A DNA stretch of 64,000 nucleotides from Bimastos eiseni (GCA_959347315.1 OY365814.1:3151661-3215660), one strand, 5' to 3'; numbered from the stretch's first letter, positions 12,888-24,668 are shown. Notes: generated by a model not told the origin, from the letters alone. Made by a program: numbers and translations.

Positions 12888-13982
12888 CTATTGTTGTCCT
12901 TCGGGCAATTTGATACAATGAGGACAACGGCAAGCCATGCAATCGAAGAACATCGAAATGTAAACATCGTCGATGCACAGTTCTGACAATTTTACCTCGT
13001 CAAGGTGGCTGGTCAAACTTAAGTCATAACCAATAATAACTGCCATAGCACGCAGGGAATTAATTCTTTCTGCACCTGGAGTAATATGTTGGGTTCTATT
13101 TTGGATCAATCGTAGGTTATTGTTAGTTGCCCAGGATGTAATATGCTCAATCCTGCTTTACAGTATTTATGTGACTAGATCCAACTAGCAAGTACGAGTC
13201 GTCCTCAAATTTAACCGTGACGTTACGTATATTCGTGCAATGGATGTAAATCAGAGGCCACCACCACATTATGACGGAGGGACCCAAGGCTGACCCTTGA
13301 ACCACGCTAGCATTTATCCATGCGGCTCCAGATACATTTCCATAATATTTTGTAATGACCTTGGTCATGATAGTAATTAACCAGCCAATTATGAATGTGG
13401 TCTGGAAGATCAATTGTTCCCATTTTCTGAATCAGGGAATGATGGCGGACCATATCAAATGCTTTTGAATAATCCATAGATATTACAACGACATATTCAT
13501 GGGTTAACGGCAAGCTCTACATAATATTTCAAGAGATCAGTGATTGCTGCGGTGTTGGATCCAGTCAGTCGGAAAGTAAATTGGTCTTTCAGGTCTTCAG
13601 CCAGCGCTGGTTCTAGGAAGGTCGGGTACAGGTAAGCGTTGATGATCACTCTTCCTACCATCCGCGAAACAACCGGAACCATAGATATACATGTAGCCCG
13701 GTAATCTGTTGGTACGATTAGACTTGGTATTGGGTGTGTAGTTGCAATATTCCATTGATCCAGTACATGCCCTGATCGATTTAATCCATTGATCAGGTGA
13801 TTCAGAACTATATAACTGACACGATCCATAATCATCAGGAACCAAGTGGGAAGACGTTCGTTACCCTCTGCTGTTGATCGCAGTCGGTCTAGTGTGTAGA
13901 AGACCACTGCTTCAGACACCATCTCATCGCTTGCATATGCTGTGGGTCTCAAGGTTGGCTGCGGTACATTAAAGAATGTCAT
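12888..13982 (-). pseudogene. LINE reverse transcriptase, degenerate (CR1/L2/jockey group)
   Basis: Read on the minus strand in several frames, 13497-13982 gives the palm start, with an LPTWFL block, VLDQWN..THPIPS and DYRATCIS. Next, 13307-13513 gives VVVISMDYSKAFDMVRHHSL. Then 13147-13413 gives SVVQGSALGPS and FEDDSYLLV, in place of the usual PQGSVLGP and YADD boxes. The block at 12888-13109 continues the thumb. Frameshifts separate all the pieces and the catalytic box is altered (FEDD), so it is dead. Confidence 0.75.
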
Positions 13983-14086
13983 CTTATATGATATTTTTTA
14001 ATGATAAATTTATGTTATATTATGCTATGTCATTATATTACAATTTTGCGTTGTACTGTAAATTATATTCCATTCAATTACGCTAT

Positions 14087-14196
14087 ATTCTGTTCCGATA
14101 ATGTTATGTTAGATTCTGTTCTGATAATGTTATGTTAGATTCTGTTCTGATAATGCTATGTTGTATTCTGTTCTGATAATGTTATGTTGGATTCTG
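14087..14196 (+). repeat. 26-bp tandem repeat, about 4.2 copies
   Basis: The word attctg recurs at 14087, 14113, 14139, 14165 and 14191, each followed by ttctgataatgttatgtt with few changes. The period is exactly 26 bp. Confidence 0.9.
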
Positions 14197-15526
14197 CAAC
14201 GCTCCCTTGTCTATGCTGCATCAATTCTTTCTCACTGACTCCCAAATGACCTCTGTAAGTTTGCTCATTCTCCTCTCATGGTCATGCATTTCCTCAGACG
14301 CCTCTTCCCGCCAGTCGTCAAGACAAACTAAACATTACGCCCTTGACGATGATTATCAATTTATCCTCCCCCCAGTTAAAGGTGATCGATGTTTTACTTC
14401 CAGGATTCTTTATAAACTCAAATCTGTACTTAAAGCGTAGATAGTAGGTCTACCAGGACCTGTCGTGACCCTCCCTAGCAATTAGGCTGCGAGCTACTAA
14501 CGTTGACTCTCTAACTTATTATGTGTCAGTTTGATTGAACGCAATCAACTACGACTTTGATGGTATCGGCGACAACTACAACTCAATGTTAAACCGCCAT
14601 ATTATAGTCTAAACATCGGCCAACACTGTTTTCTACAAAGACCTCACATCAGCATCTTGCTGAAACTCGCGCGTTGACCTATACAGTTCAGCCACGCGTA
14701 TGGAAAATCGATACGTTTCCTAACAACTTCAACTTGCGCTTAGCTAGTTACATATATGCCGACGAATTATATGGCCTATATCAGCGTTTCACAATATTTT
14801 CTGGCCGCGGTACCCTTTTGAGCTAAAAAATGTTTCACAGAACCCCGTTCAAAACCATCATAATTTATTATTATTCTGTTGTAGGTGCAAAGCTTGGTAA
14901 TGCAGATAATTGTTGACTTTGGAATATATTGAAGTGAGACAGGTCACAAAAGTGGGACAGTTACGCAAGTGAGGCTACTTACTTGTTATTATGATAGCTA
15001 TCTGATATCTAGGCTATTTATATACAGTATACGGCAATATATATGTTGTCATTATTTAGGTCGCACACATTTTTATTCTAAGCATTTATATTTACTTTGG
15101 TTGATAGTGTATTATATGATTCGCGAGAATTAGTGAATTTCTAATCTTCATAAGTTTAGTAAAATTAACTTGCTAAGGCCCGTATCAACACTTGCGAGAA
15201 ATAATTATATTGAATGCAATTTATTTTGGAATATAGACCTAATGACGAAATGAATAGCTAATGTCAACAAGTAGATGTTAAGCGAAAAATTTCCTATGAA
15301 AAATTCGTGTTATTTATTTTCAATTGTTCGAAGCTTATTCGTAAACAAACTTAGAAAGGAAACCTCAATGCAAAATACGAAAAATTACGCGCCAAGCTTA
15401 TAAATGTTTAATGTAGAGTATGTGCTTTTGTTCTTGCTCCTGGCAAAGTCTTTTGATGTGTAACTGTAAAAAAATTGAAATACTATTCTGCAAAACACTT
15501 TTATTAAAACCGAATTTCTCGAATTT
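14197..15526. other. No recognised gene
   Basis: At 14784 a stretch beginning cagcgtttcacaatatt, followed by ctggccgcggtaccctttt, looks like the end of a hAT-type element, but no matching partner end was secured. The remainder is featureless. Confidence 0.4.
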
Positions 15527-15757
15527 CTACCGGCGGGTTACTTCATTTTTCATGGTAGTGATATTCACCTGCTCTCTCATCTCTTCTGATTCAGTCTCGT
15601 GGTCATCGGCGGCCGACTTATTCTCGCACATTCTGTAATTCGGCAGCGACTTTTTTAGACTTTTATTCGCTATTGACCGTTCCTAATGTTCGTCTCTGAT
15701 CTTATCTGATGACATATTGCCTTCCTGCATGTGCTCGAGCATAATTGAATAGATCAT
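15527..15757 (-). pseudogene. Decayed DEG/ENaC exon 1 fragment (cluster copy)
   Basis: The plus-strand text from ttcacctgctctctcatctc, through gccgacttattctcgcacat, to cttcctgcatgtgct aligns along its length with 4490-4745, the acidic cytoplasmic N-terminal part of gene B exon 1. The start codon position is at 15757, but the frame is broken by indels. The VGLSYLVK box and TM1 are missing. It is oriented like genes A and B, consistent with a dead member of the tandem cluster. Confidence 0.75.
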
Positions 15758-16462
15758 CCTTATTGTTTCTACAGATTACAAAAAAATTGCTTTCGCCAGA
15801 GTATCAAGAAAGCAAAAATTCACCGCAACTAAAAGAATATACGCTTGCGCAAGTACAGAATGGTTTATATATGATATGTCACTATGTAAATAATACTTGT
15901 CTCAGTGGTCATTGTCTCAGATTTAAGATGAAGCTAGAGAAAACAGGTTAGAAGAGTCCTTGGTAAATATGCAGCGGGTTCCAGCAAATCGACAAGTCTT
16001 CTTTACCACATAAGACCTTTGTTATATTATATAAATGTATGTAGCTGTTTGTATGTATGCATGGCTGCGGTTGGGCCTTTTGGAGGGTGTGCTGAACTGC
16101 ATAATGTAATGTAAACAGTGGACAGTTGCGAAAGAGATAGAATCGGTTAGAATCAATGTAGAAGAGTGAGTTGGGCAGAGAACAGTGTCTGGATCTGTAG
16201 AATGTTATGTAAACTTATTATTAGGGCAGTTGTATAAACTGTCTCAAGCGCTACTTATAATATCTCGAACGAAATAGCGCGGAATATTATGATTCATCAA
16301 CTCTCGGCAGCAACATTTGTTTTCAATGTGAGTTTCCTCTTGGCTGCACAGATGCACAGTTTATCCCGGCGGCCATTCACGGCTATTACTATACAACGCA
16401 TCTTCCATCCCATCGACGTCCAGACTTGGAATCAGTGACATGCATAATTCACACAAAGCGTA

Positions 16463-16605
16463 TGCATTCAAAAGATATCTTGACATACCAAAAAAATTAC
16501 ACACAATGTCCATGTCAAAGCAAAAAATATGTCCTACGATGCATGCCAATATAATTGCAATAAAATGCCTGAACTTTTTGGCGCATTCAATTTCCACTCA
16601 TCAGT
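16463..16605 (+). repeat. Inverted repeat, left arm (~143 bp)
   Basis: The arm from tgcattcaaaagatatcttg to ccactcatcagt is the reverse complement, with scattered changes, of 17032-17172. About 426 bp separate the arms. Confidence 0.85.
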
Positions 16606-17031
16606 CAATACTTCGTTTCCATGGCACGTTGAAAAGCATTGTGTTGGAGTCAGTTGGGCTTCAAAAGATAATGTCTATCTTCAGTATTTCACATCGTATT
16701 GGCAACTGAATGAGTGGATTTTAATTATTTTATTACTGAGACCCAAGTTTAGGCCCTACATATATATAAATGGAAGACGTATAGAAAACACATGTCCGTT
16801 AATTTGGAAGGGGTCTACGACTCTACGACAGTTCAGCTAAACGTAGTAAACTAGTTCATTGCTTAGCCTACTGCATTGTATGAGCTCTAGTCCACATGTC
16901 TTTAAACATTGCTATTTTCTGCTAAAATTGTGATTGAATATGAAATGTGTTGAAGGAAGTTATAGGAGTTCTATGGGCACATAAATAGATATTCGTGAAA
17001 ATATTTATTAATGGTCTGTTATTAATGGTCC

Positions 17032-17172
17032 ACTGATGAGTGGAAATTGAATACGCCAAAATGTTCAGGCGTTTTATTGCAATTATATTGGCATGCATGG
17101 TAGGACATTTTTTTGCTTTGAAATGGACATTGTGTGTAATTATTTTGGTATGTCAAGATATCTTGTGAATGC
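17032..17172 (-). repeat. Inverted repeat, right arm (~141 bp)
   Basis: This is the partner of 16463-16605, sharing actgatgagtggaaattgaa, then tattgcaattatattggcat and atgtcaagatatctt in inverted order. It could be a foldback element or a cruciform-forming pair. Confidence 0.85.
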
Positions 17173-17435
17173 ACAGTCTGAGAGAGGATGATAGTTATTT
17201 GATTGACATAAGCGCACATTTCGTGGTTAAGCTCGCTTGAACGGTATTTATATCCTTAGCTGTTAATGAAACGCTGAACTGCCCATCGCTTTAGGAATAT
17301 GGCGACTTAGGTCTAGGGTTGCCAACCGTCCCGGAATGGCCGGAACAGTTCCGGAATCGACCGAAGCCGTCCCGTGTCCCGGGCAATGCTTATTTTGTCC
17401 CGGAATCCAGGAATAGGTTGGCTAAGTAACTTTAT

Positions 17436-17690
17436 AACCATAACCACAATTTTTTATTGTTTCACCATCATTATACAAATGTAGTTAATAAATTCTCTGT
17501 GAGCAAATTAATGTAGATAATTTATACATCATTATTAATTTAGTTATGAACTAATAGCATCAGAGTAAGAATTAACACTTTTTTATAAAACCATCTGATG
17601 TTACAGAGTAATAAATAAAACAATAATGGAAAAACCCTTAAGGGACCGAGATTCCGCTGGCAGGGTCACCCAGTTACGGAGATGTAATTA
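17436..17690 (-). repeat. LINE 3'-UTR fragment
   Basis: It starts with ataaccataacc (the reverse complement of the GGTTAT tail) and ends with gggaccgagattccgctggc and agggtcaccc. This is the same arrangement as 27811-27950 at the end of the minus-strand LINE. Confidence 0.6.
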
Positions 17691-18929
17691 AGTAGTGCTG
17701 GATGACGTATTGAGCATTCAGTAAGGTGGTACTATACTATAAGTTACTATACCTAACTAGTTGATTAATGGAAAGTATACAAACTTAACAGATTGTGAAG
17801 AAATAGGCACTTCATGTAGAGTGAGTCAATACGTGCTTGCGGAGTCGGTATTTAAAGGTTGCATAGTGGTTTATATGGCGGATTTCGTGTGGCAGACAAT
17901 TCCATGCTATGGGACCAGTGTATGCGAAAGATTATGCGATTATTCAAATTCAAGCAACATTGGCAATACTGTAATGCAACATCTTAATTTTCAGTGTTCA
18001 TAATCATCGCCGTTTCCGGGACAAGGAGCGTACTTATTGGGAAGCGAACATCGTCGTCAGCACGAAGGGACTTAGTGTTTATGGGCCATATTTGACGCCG
18101 GACTGACACATGCTCCATCTTTTACGGCTGATGACTTTTAGCCTGGTTCGCCTCTGAGATCGCCAGCATTCAACAGGACTCTACCTCACCGGTTTCCATT
18201 GTTTCCACCCTACTGACTACAGACAGTCAACCATGGTTCCCAAACTTCCCTTTATCAGTGCTGAACTACGCCGCACCATTCACTCCTCTTCGCCAAAATC
18301 TTGCAGCATGTGAACCTGACTCTCTCCCGACGTTTCTGCTCCAGGAGCATGTCGACGTTCTAAGCTCACTCTCGTTTCTCACCCTTCTCTTCAACCGGTC
18401 TATCAAGGATGGTGTTCTGGCTCCTATCCAAGTGAGCTTGTTTCATCTGATCCCGTCAATTTTGAACAATTGCAAGTGTTAAAACTTAGATGTATCTCGA
18501 AAATCATCGAAACAATTGGTACCTACAAGTTCACTGGCTTAGAGAGTTAGATAATTTGCTGCCGAAATGCCAATAATGGTCTCGGGAAGGTCACTCTTCT
18601 GAGACGCTGTTACTCCGTCTCCGTTCCAAAATTTTTGGGGCTACAGATAATTGACAGTGCACTCTACTGGTCCAATTGACGGTAGTGCCGCTTTTGACAC
18701 ATGTCGATCTTGATGTTTTGCTTAAACGGAAAAAGATTTCGTTTCGTTTGTCTGGTAACTTTCTCAGCTGGTTGACATGATTCATTTGTGTGGTCCATGG
18801 GTCCTCCAGGTCGACGCGGGTCCCTGCGTCTTATGGCTTTCCTCAGGACTCGGTGATGTGCCCATTTCTGCACGCAATCCACTCTTTATAATTTACTTCT
18901 GCCCTTAATGCCGTTGCTATTGTGGCGAA

Positions 18930-19635
18930 ATCTGGGGGTCTCTACTACAAGGATGTCACGCGCGAATTTCGGCCTCTCCGGTCCGGCAGAGGACTTAACC
19001 ACGACAATTCTGCAATATTTCTGTATTTCTTGACAGACGCCAAATCTCGTCCTGGCCGGTCGTCCTCTCAACGAACGAGTGGCCACCTCCGCACAATCTC
19101 ACTGCCGTACTCTTTTTCAGGTAGCCTACTGTTGACCGACAGACCCCGTGTCGCTATGTCGGAATTATTCGAACTGTTCCCTCGGCTGGCGGAGATCGGA
19201 CTGTTCTCTTCGGTTCGATCAGGCCGTGCTTCGACTGCTCCATCTGACGGTCTTCCTCGGACTCTCTTTCGACTAAAACCGGGCCCCCTTTTATAGCGCT
19301 GAAACCGCCCTCGACCGTGGGAAAGAGAACACCTGGCGAAGATTTCAGGAAGCAAATTCCCACCAAAAACGGCCACACAAAGGCATCACCGGCAGGCGAA
19401 GAGCAGGCTGACGACAGAAAGCGAGAGAGGAATGAGCAAACAAGAGCAGTGCCAACAGATAAAGCGTGAGAAATAGAGAGCATTGAGAAGAGAGCTGACG
19501 ACAGAAAAGCGAGGGGAAGGAGCGAAGCTTGAGTGGGAGGGTGCATGATCGAGGAAACCGAGGAGCGCTGACCGTGGGAACAAGACCGACTAGAAAGGGA
19601 GGGGGTCCCGTAGTGCGACAATTTCTCAACACCAT
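18930..19635. mobile_element. GC-rich insertion inside the LINE (unclassified)
   Basis: About 700 bp of distinctly more GC-rich sequence separates the damaged PQGS box from the YADD box, which normally lie only 25-35 residues apart. Possible ends are tgtcacgcgc near 18954 and gtgcgaca near 19613, which would suit a solo LTR, but no target duplication is seen. Open frames on both strands (for example 18922-19296 and 19154-19666) look like compositional artefacts. Confidence 0.45.
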
Positions 19636-19687
19636 GCTGGGTCACCTTTACGCTGATGACGTTCAAGCCTACTTACACTGCATGGCT

Positions 19688-19838
19688 TCTAATAAGTAAG
19701 CAAGTGTATTCTTTAACACCGTGTGCAAATCGCTCTACGGGTATAAGACAGAAAACAATAGTATTTATATAAAGGTTATATAAATTTGTAAAAGAACATG
19801 TTCATTTCGATCGTTCATATTGAATCCACACGCAGGTG
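19688..19838 (-). repeat. LINE 3' tail fragment inserted in the older LINE
   Basis: The string from aagtaagcaagtgtattctt to catattgaatccacacgcag aligns with 36141-36315. It interrupts the host LINE just after its YADD box. Confidence 0.65.
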
Positions 19839-20039
19839 AGCAATAATGCCTCTGCTGTTGTTCGGGCAATGAATCAGACTCTGGCTGCCCTCGAGGTTTG
19901 GATGACGACAAACCGCTTGCGACCCAACCCATCAAAAACTCATAAGCCTAGCTGAATGAGGGTTGTTTATGTTTGATGCCCTGCAGAACATTTTGTTTTT
20001 GAATGGAGGTGTACAATTAACTGCATAAATCATTCATCG

Positions 20040-20165
20040 TAGTGGAAACTGGTAAATGTCTCGGAATGGGTTTGATCGGAGTTGGGAATCTTAGCGATTT
20101 GCCATTTATCACAGGAAAACTGGGAAATGTCCCGTAATGGGCTTGTTCAGAGTTGGCAACCCTAC
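20040..20165 (+). repeat. ~69-bp tandem duplication
   Basis: Two copies of ggaaactgg(t/g)aaatgtc followed by a cggaatggg-like word and gagttgg lie at about 20043 and 20112. The second ends in ggcaaccctac, the reverse complement of the tagggttgcc at 17315. Confidence 0.65.
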
Positions 20166-20167
20166 TT

Positions 20168-21890
20168 TGGTAACGTCTGCCATTCATTAGGTTAATACTC
20201 AGATTGAGGACGCGTAAATGGAGAGCAGAAATAATTATAGGGAGACGAAGAAATGACAGCATGAAGGACGAACAATGGTGTTAAATGAAGAAAAAAAGTG
20301 AAGAAAGATTGAGCTGGAGGGAAGATATTCGATAAACTGACCACCACTCACCTACTGCAAAGTAGAAGTCAATAGTGCTAGGCCTACTTAATAAAAATCA
20401 ACAGTTGCAGCTAATCTTAGATTGACCCTCTACTCACTTATTGGCTAATTGAGTTGTTTTACACATGCTTTGGTATAAACGCTGTTCTTCTTATGTCTTT
20501 AATGTACGAAATACCTCTCGCTACCTTCCGTGGATGATCAACATTAACGCACAAGAGAAGAAATAAGTAATCTGAAAATGAAGCTCGTCTGTAGATGTGT
20601 TGGAATGTAGCACCACTCACCAACGAAACCATTGGAAGAAGATATTCTCGTCGTCAGATCCTTTAGTAAAAAACGCAAATGAACAGTGGCCTTATAGTCG
20701 TCTCTTGCATTGTAGTCCATAGTGTGTGGCCAAAATGAAACAATTGATGTTTATTGCTGAGAAATTATATCGATTACATGTCATCGCTCCAGTGAGACGC
20801 TCTCTGCCACCAATTTGATACTTGCAACTGCTATTTTTTCTACTACACATTGATTAGTTAGTTTTTATCTGGGGAAATATTATTAGAATTATCCTTTAGT
20901 TCTGCTAAAATACTGAAAAAAGGCTATTCAGTAACGGATGACGAGTTATACATTTCTGCTGAACTCATGAAACATTGAATTCCTTCTCTTAGGTAGGCCT
21001 ACAAGTCGTTAAGTCCATGAAAATTGATTCGCCCACAGCATATTTGTGAATGTTGAATGGTTGATCGCTCTAGGCATGTCGGGATAATATTCAGCTTAAT
21101 GATCAAGCCTGTGTAGACTGGTTTCACGAACAAAATGTTTCACTAACTCAATTATGGTTGACGACAAATGTTCACGACCAAAATTTTTTTGCCAATATTG
21201 TATTCTGTGAATTAGCAGGAGAATGAGAATTGATGATTATCATGCTTGTCAATCAGGTTTCTATTTAAGTAAACATTACTTGTTAACTCTTCGTTAGTAA
21301 TCTCATGACATTTAACTTCATAGGCTAATGAGTGCAGAGAGCGCGTTGAGTAGATATCTCGAAGGGTCGCTAGACTCGCTACATGAATGTTTCCCTGCAA
21401 TACATTACTCGTCCTCAGATTATTCAATAGGTATTTTTTTTAATTTTCTTCCTCCTTCTTCAGCGTTTGGATCTCGCATCCGTTCGTTGTAACAGACCAC
21501 ACCAGAGCATAAAAACCTCAATTTGGTAGGCTACTTTTGTTGATCGACCAGTTCTTCCACATCGTTGCCATCTTTCTATTGACCGTTGATCGACTTGCGA
21601 AAAGTTCTAGCTCATTTTATAAAGTGTTTAGAAAGTCTGTAGTGGGATTAGACTTTATTCTTTGCTTTGGTCGGACCTGGGTCTGGATCGCCTCTGAATT
21701 GGTACCTCGATGGGACGTGATACAAATACCTTAGCTGGATAGATTACTGTTAAACATAATATTCCCATAGTTATCTATCACTACCGCATCATAGGCCAAC
21801 ACTCAATTTTGTTCGGACTTTATTCTGGCTAGACGTTTCTATTATATGCCTTTGTGCAAAATTAATTTAAGCGCGTTATAAATGACAGTT
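20168..21890. other. No recognised gene
   Basis: No coding, RNA or repeat signal was recognised across this stretch. Confidence 0.45.
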
Positions 21891-21892
21891 CA

Positions 21893-21961
21893 ATAATAAT
21901 AATAATAATAAATAATAATAATAACAACAACAACAATAATAATAATAATAATAATAATAAC

Positions 21962-21996
<35 letters not shown>

Positions 21997-22017
21997 TAAT
22001 AATAATAATAATAATAA
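21893..22017 (+). repeat. (AAT)n microsatellite with AAC variants
   Basis: About 125 bp of trinucleotide repeat. The poly-leucine ORF on the minus strand is an artefact of this run. A Helitron-like element starts right after it. Confidence 0.95.
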
Positions 22018-22335
22018 TCTATCTATATAATTACCTAAGTTACGTGCTTTGTCCGTCATGTCTAAGACGCGTGATTGGACAGAAGTTGAACCTAAGACTC
22101 GTGATTGGACAGAAGTTGACCTAAATAGTAGAAGTTGATCTAAATATTTGCCGCACAAAAGCGCGTGATTAGACAGAAGTTGACCACAATATGGAGCACA
22201 TAATATGGTTTAATAAATGTGTAGGCCTATTTTAGCTCTGAGTCAAAGTGTCTTCACAACTACTATAGCAACGTTAAACTCAAGTATGACCCGTGACTAT
22301 TCACGGGCCATACTTGACAGGGGTCATACAGCTAG
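22018..22335 (+). mobile_element. Non-autonomous Helitron-like element (copy 1, 318 bp)
   Basis: It starts A|TCTATCTATATAATTACC, as does the copy at 37147. The interior shares gtgcttt-gtccgtca, cgtgattggacagaagttga and gcgcgtgatt with that copy. A 14-bp hairpin (agtatgacccgtga / tcacgggccatact) lies near 22276-22307, and the element ends in CAGCTAG. TC at the start and a hairpin followed by CTRR at the end is the Helitron pattern. The base after the end is A rather than T. Confidence 0.7.
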
Positions 22336-22377
22336 AACGAACAGTGTAAGTTGCAGTAGAATCATTAGCTAGAATAA

Positions 22378-22755
22378 TAATCTTGCGGATAATGGAGTAG
22401 ACCATGTAGGATGATGATTTTACCAAGTAAGACAAACCTACGATGGATATTTCCGCTGCAAATAGTTTACCCTACGGCTCATGGCCATCCGCATGATCTT
22501 TGAGAAGCTCATTATTTCATTATGGGATGGTGATATTCATTTCCTGCCTCATCTCTTCCAGAGAGCAATGTGCTTCTTCTGGTTCAATCTCGCAGTTATC
22601 GACGACCGACTCTTTCTCGCACATTCTCTGGATCGGTCCTGACTTCATCTGGCTTGTATGCGCTATATGTGTACCGTCCTTTACTGATTTTCTGTTCTGA
22701 TATGAGTTGACGACGATTATTCCTGCATGTATTCAGTCGTGAATGGATGGCTCAT
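22378..22755 (-). pseudogene. Decayed DEG/ENaC exon 1 (cluster copy)
   Basis: Reading the minus strand from the start position at 22755, this follows gene B exon 1 (4341-4741) throughout. Near its 3' end it still encodes AEISIVGLSYLVK and IIRKI. It stops just before TM1, about 42 bp from the end of the Helitron-like element. Indels break the acidic N-terminal part. Same orientation as genes A and B. Confidence 0.85.
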
Positions 22756-23067
22756 CGTTTAATGAATCTATAGATTCAACAAACTGTTTTGTTTCCCCAA
22801 TATATTTTGAAGCCTAACAATCAGTCTACGCATGTACAGCATAAAGTAAAGACATTCTATGGGTATATATAATATTGCTGTTAATTCGCTGGTGCATGGT
22901 ATGGCGTGCACTCGTGCTCCAGCAAATGAAGGTTTGTTGTTTATTAATCATTAAAGTTGGAGTGAGTTTGAAATATGATAAATAATCCATTGTTTTAATC
23001 TATTTATTTTGACCTACTTTTGTTAGCAGTTTTCACAGCAGAATTTCCATTACGTTCTGTAAATGTA
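22756..23067. other. No recognised feature
   Basis: Region upstream of the decayed exon; nothing was identified. Confidence 0.4.
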
Positions 23068-23617
23068 GGTGTTCTAGGACGATTGGTCATAGGACAATTG
23101 GTCATGAGATGATTGGTCAAAGGGACGATTGGGCATAAGGAATATAGGTCATAGGATTTCTATGAAAATTACCTATTCTGGTCATAGAGATTATCGGTCA
23201 TAGGGTTGATTTGTCACAGGGAGTATCGCTCATATGGACGATTGGTCAAAAATCTGCGATAATAGCCAACTCCCTCTTAAGGAGTTATGCTAGGATTAAT
23301 AAAATTTATAGAATTTATTATCGCACATATTTAATTAAAACTGAAAAGACACAAAGTAATAAGGCTTAATCTAGATGAGAGTTTGTAGAACATAGTAATA
23401 TTGTTCGCTGCTTAAAAGTAATAGACAAGGCTAGCAGATTAGTTATCTTGACGCTTGGTTGTTCAACTCCAGTCACTCCCGGAAGAATGCTGCTATATGC
23501 TTCATGCTATAGATTTTATGATCAATCTCCCCTATGACCAATCGCCCCTATGACATTCGACCTATGACCATTCGACTTATGGCGCATCGGCCTAAGACCC
23601 ATCATCGTCCGCATACC
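23068..23617. mobile_element. MULE-derived MITE with terminal minisatellite arrays (copy 2)
   Basis: The left end starts ggtgttctaggacgattggt and continues as ~16-bp units to about 23255. The right end (about 23520-23617) carries the same unit inverted and finishes cgtccgcatacc, so the ends are inverted (GGTRTKC..GGACGAT). The core, 23300-23500, matches 10263-10455 of the MULE relic and then joins straight to the right array. The transposase part has therefore been deleted. Confidence 0.75.
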
Positions 23618-24420
23618 AGATTTATGGACTTTTGCAGTCATCAATTGTAACCATTAATCGTTAGCAATGAGCGCTGTTAAAAACCCTTAACCAATGACCA
23701 TGCAGCAAACCGTGGTTTGAACTTATCCATTTCTCCATCTTTTTATTCTTCACCATTGCCTGCAACTTCAGCAGCTTGTTGTACAGTTGTATACTCTACA
23801 TGTCCTTGTGACTGTATTAGATGTCTACAAGACTGTCGCGTTAGCACATATATGGAAATTCGAATCTTTTGTAGCAACGCGCACAAGACATTTCTTCTGT
23901 TTTTTCTTATTGAATTTAAATTCTGCATAGAAAGAAAACCACGTTCGTTCAGCAATTCACTCACTCAGAGGCATCTACAACATATTGTCTTCGACGCATA
24001 TATTACATGCAATAAATAATCAATTAAATTTGATATAGCGCCTATTCAAGAAATTTACTCTGCGCTAGCTGTATGATTTTAATGAGTTACAACAGCAAGC
24101 AAAACAATGCACATTTAGCTAAAGGAGCCATCAATGGTTGGTCCACACACAAGCGTGGAACCGATCAGCGGATATCTGTCAACAGCTGACAGATGGCATA
24201 TTTGGTTGAGATCTCATCAAAAGATAGAGATTGCTTATGTTTTTTGACTTTTGTATCTGTTAAAATCTTTTATTATTCGTAGTACACAATAATACCTACA
24301 TGTATGTATTATAGAAAACGCCCAATTTGTTATGGAAATTCTCATTTCTTCATTTGTTTTACTATCATTTGTAGCTTGCATTTAAAAATGAAATCGTCTA
24401 ATGCACTGAATGGCTTTATT
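23618..24420. other. No recognised gene
   Basis: ORFs at 23717-24019 (both strands) have no recognisable motif. Confidence 0.4.
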
Positions 24421-24594
24421 TTTAGGACCCATCCATATATTACGTATGCAAAAAATTCGGATTTTCGGACCTACCCCTCCTCCCCTGTTGCGCCGCGTAC
24501 CTTTCGTGGACCTCCTACCCCAATGCGTACGTACATTTGAGCTCTACCCCCCCCCCCATTGCAAAGGTTAAATAGCTAAAACATCTAGGGGGTT

Positions 24595-24668
24595 TTCGCA
24601 ATGGGAGCGCCTCTGATTAGGTTGTACTGTGAGAGGCGCTTTATAAATCCGTAAATAGAATAGAATAG
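24595..24668 (+). repeat. L2-like LINE 3' terminus
   Basis: The stretch ggttgtactgtgagaggcgc followed by tttataaatcc and a TAGAA repeat has the same form as the LINE ends at 7680-7722 and (inverted) 44890-44940. Just upstream (24425-24560) is a block with a C9 run and rare-cutter-like words that may be another dispersed repeat. Confidence 0.6.

Larger units (their letters stand above)
18000..19960 (+). pseudogene. LINE reverse transcriptase (CR1/L2 group), nested and degenerate
   Basis: Blocks in order are: linker with RDKERTYWEANI; FTADDF (about 18115); SSSPKSCS and DSLPTFLLQEHVDVL (18280-18360), then LFNRSIKDGVL; CISKIIET; GSAAFDT (about 18678); YGFPQDSVMCPFLHAI, a damaged PQGSVLGPLLF box (about 18830-18880); HLYADDVQAYLHC with an intact YADD (19637-19680); and MNQTLAALEVWMTTNRLRPN (about 19870-19930). 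Many stops and shifts are present. Two insertions interrupt it, at about 18930-19635 and 19688-19838. Confidence 0.8.

Noticed and set aside
14784..17273. cagcgtttca and tgaaacgctg as ends of one 2.5-kb hAT element
   Set aside because: Only about 10 bp match, the flanks show no target duplication, and the interior is unrelated host and repeat sequence.
19154..19666. 170-residue minus ORF rich in Ser and Leu with a signal-peptide-like stretch
   Set aside because: It lies in the GC-rich insertion, overlaps open frames on both strands and has no family motif; compositional artefact.
21862..22158. Poly-leucine ORF
   Set aside because: Translation of the AAT microsatellite.
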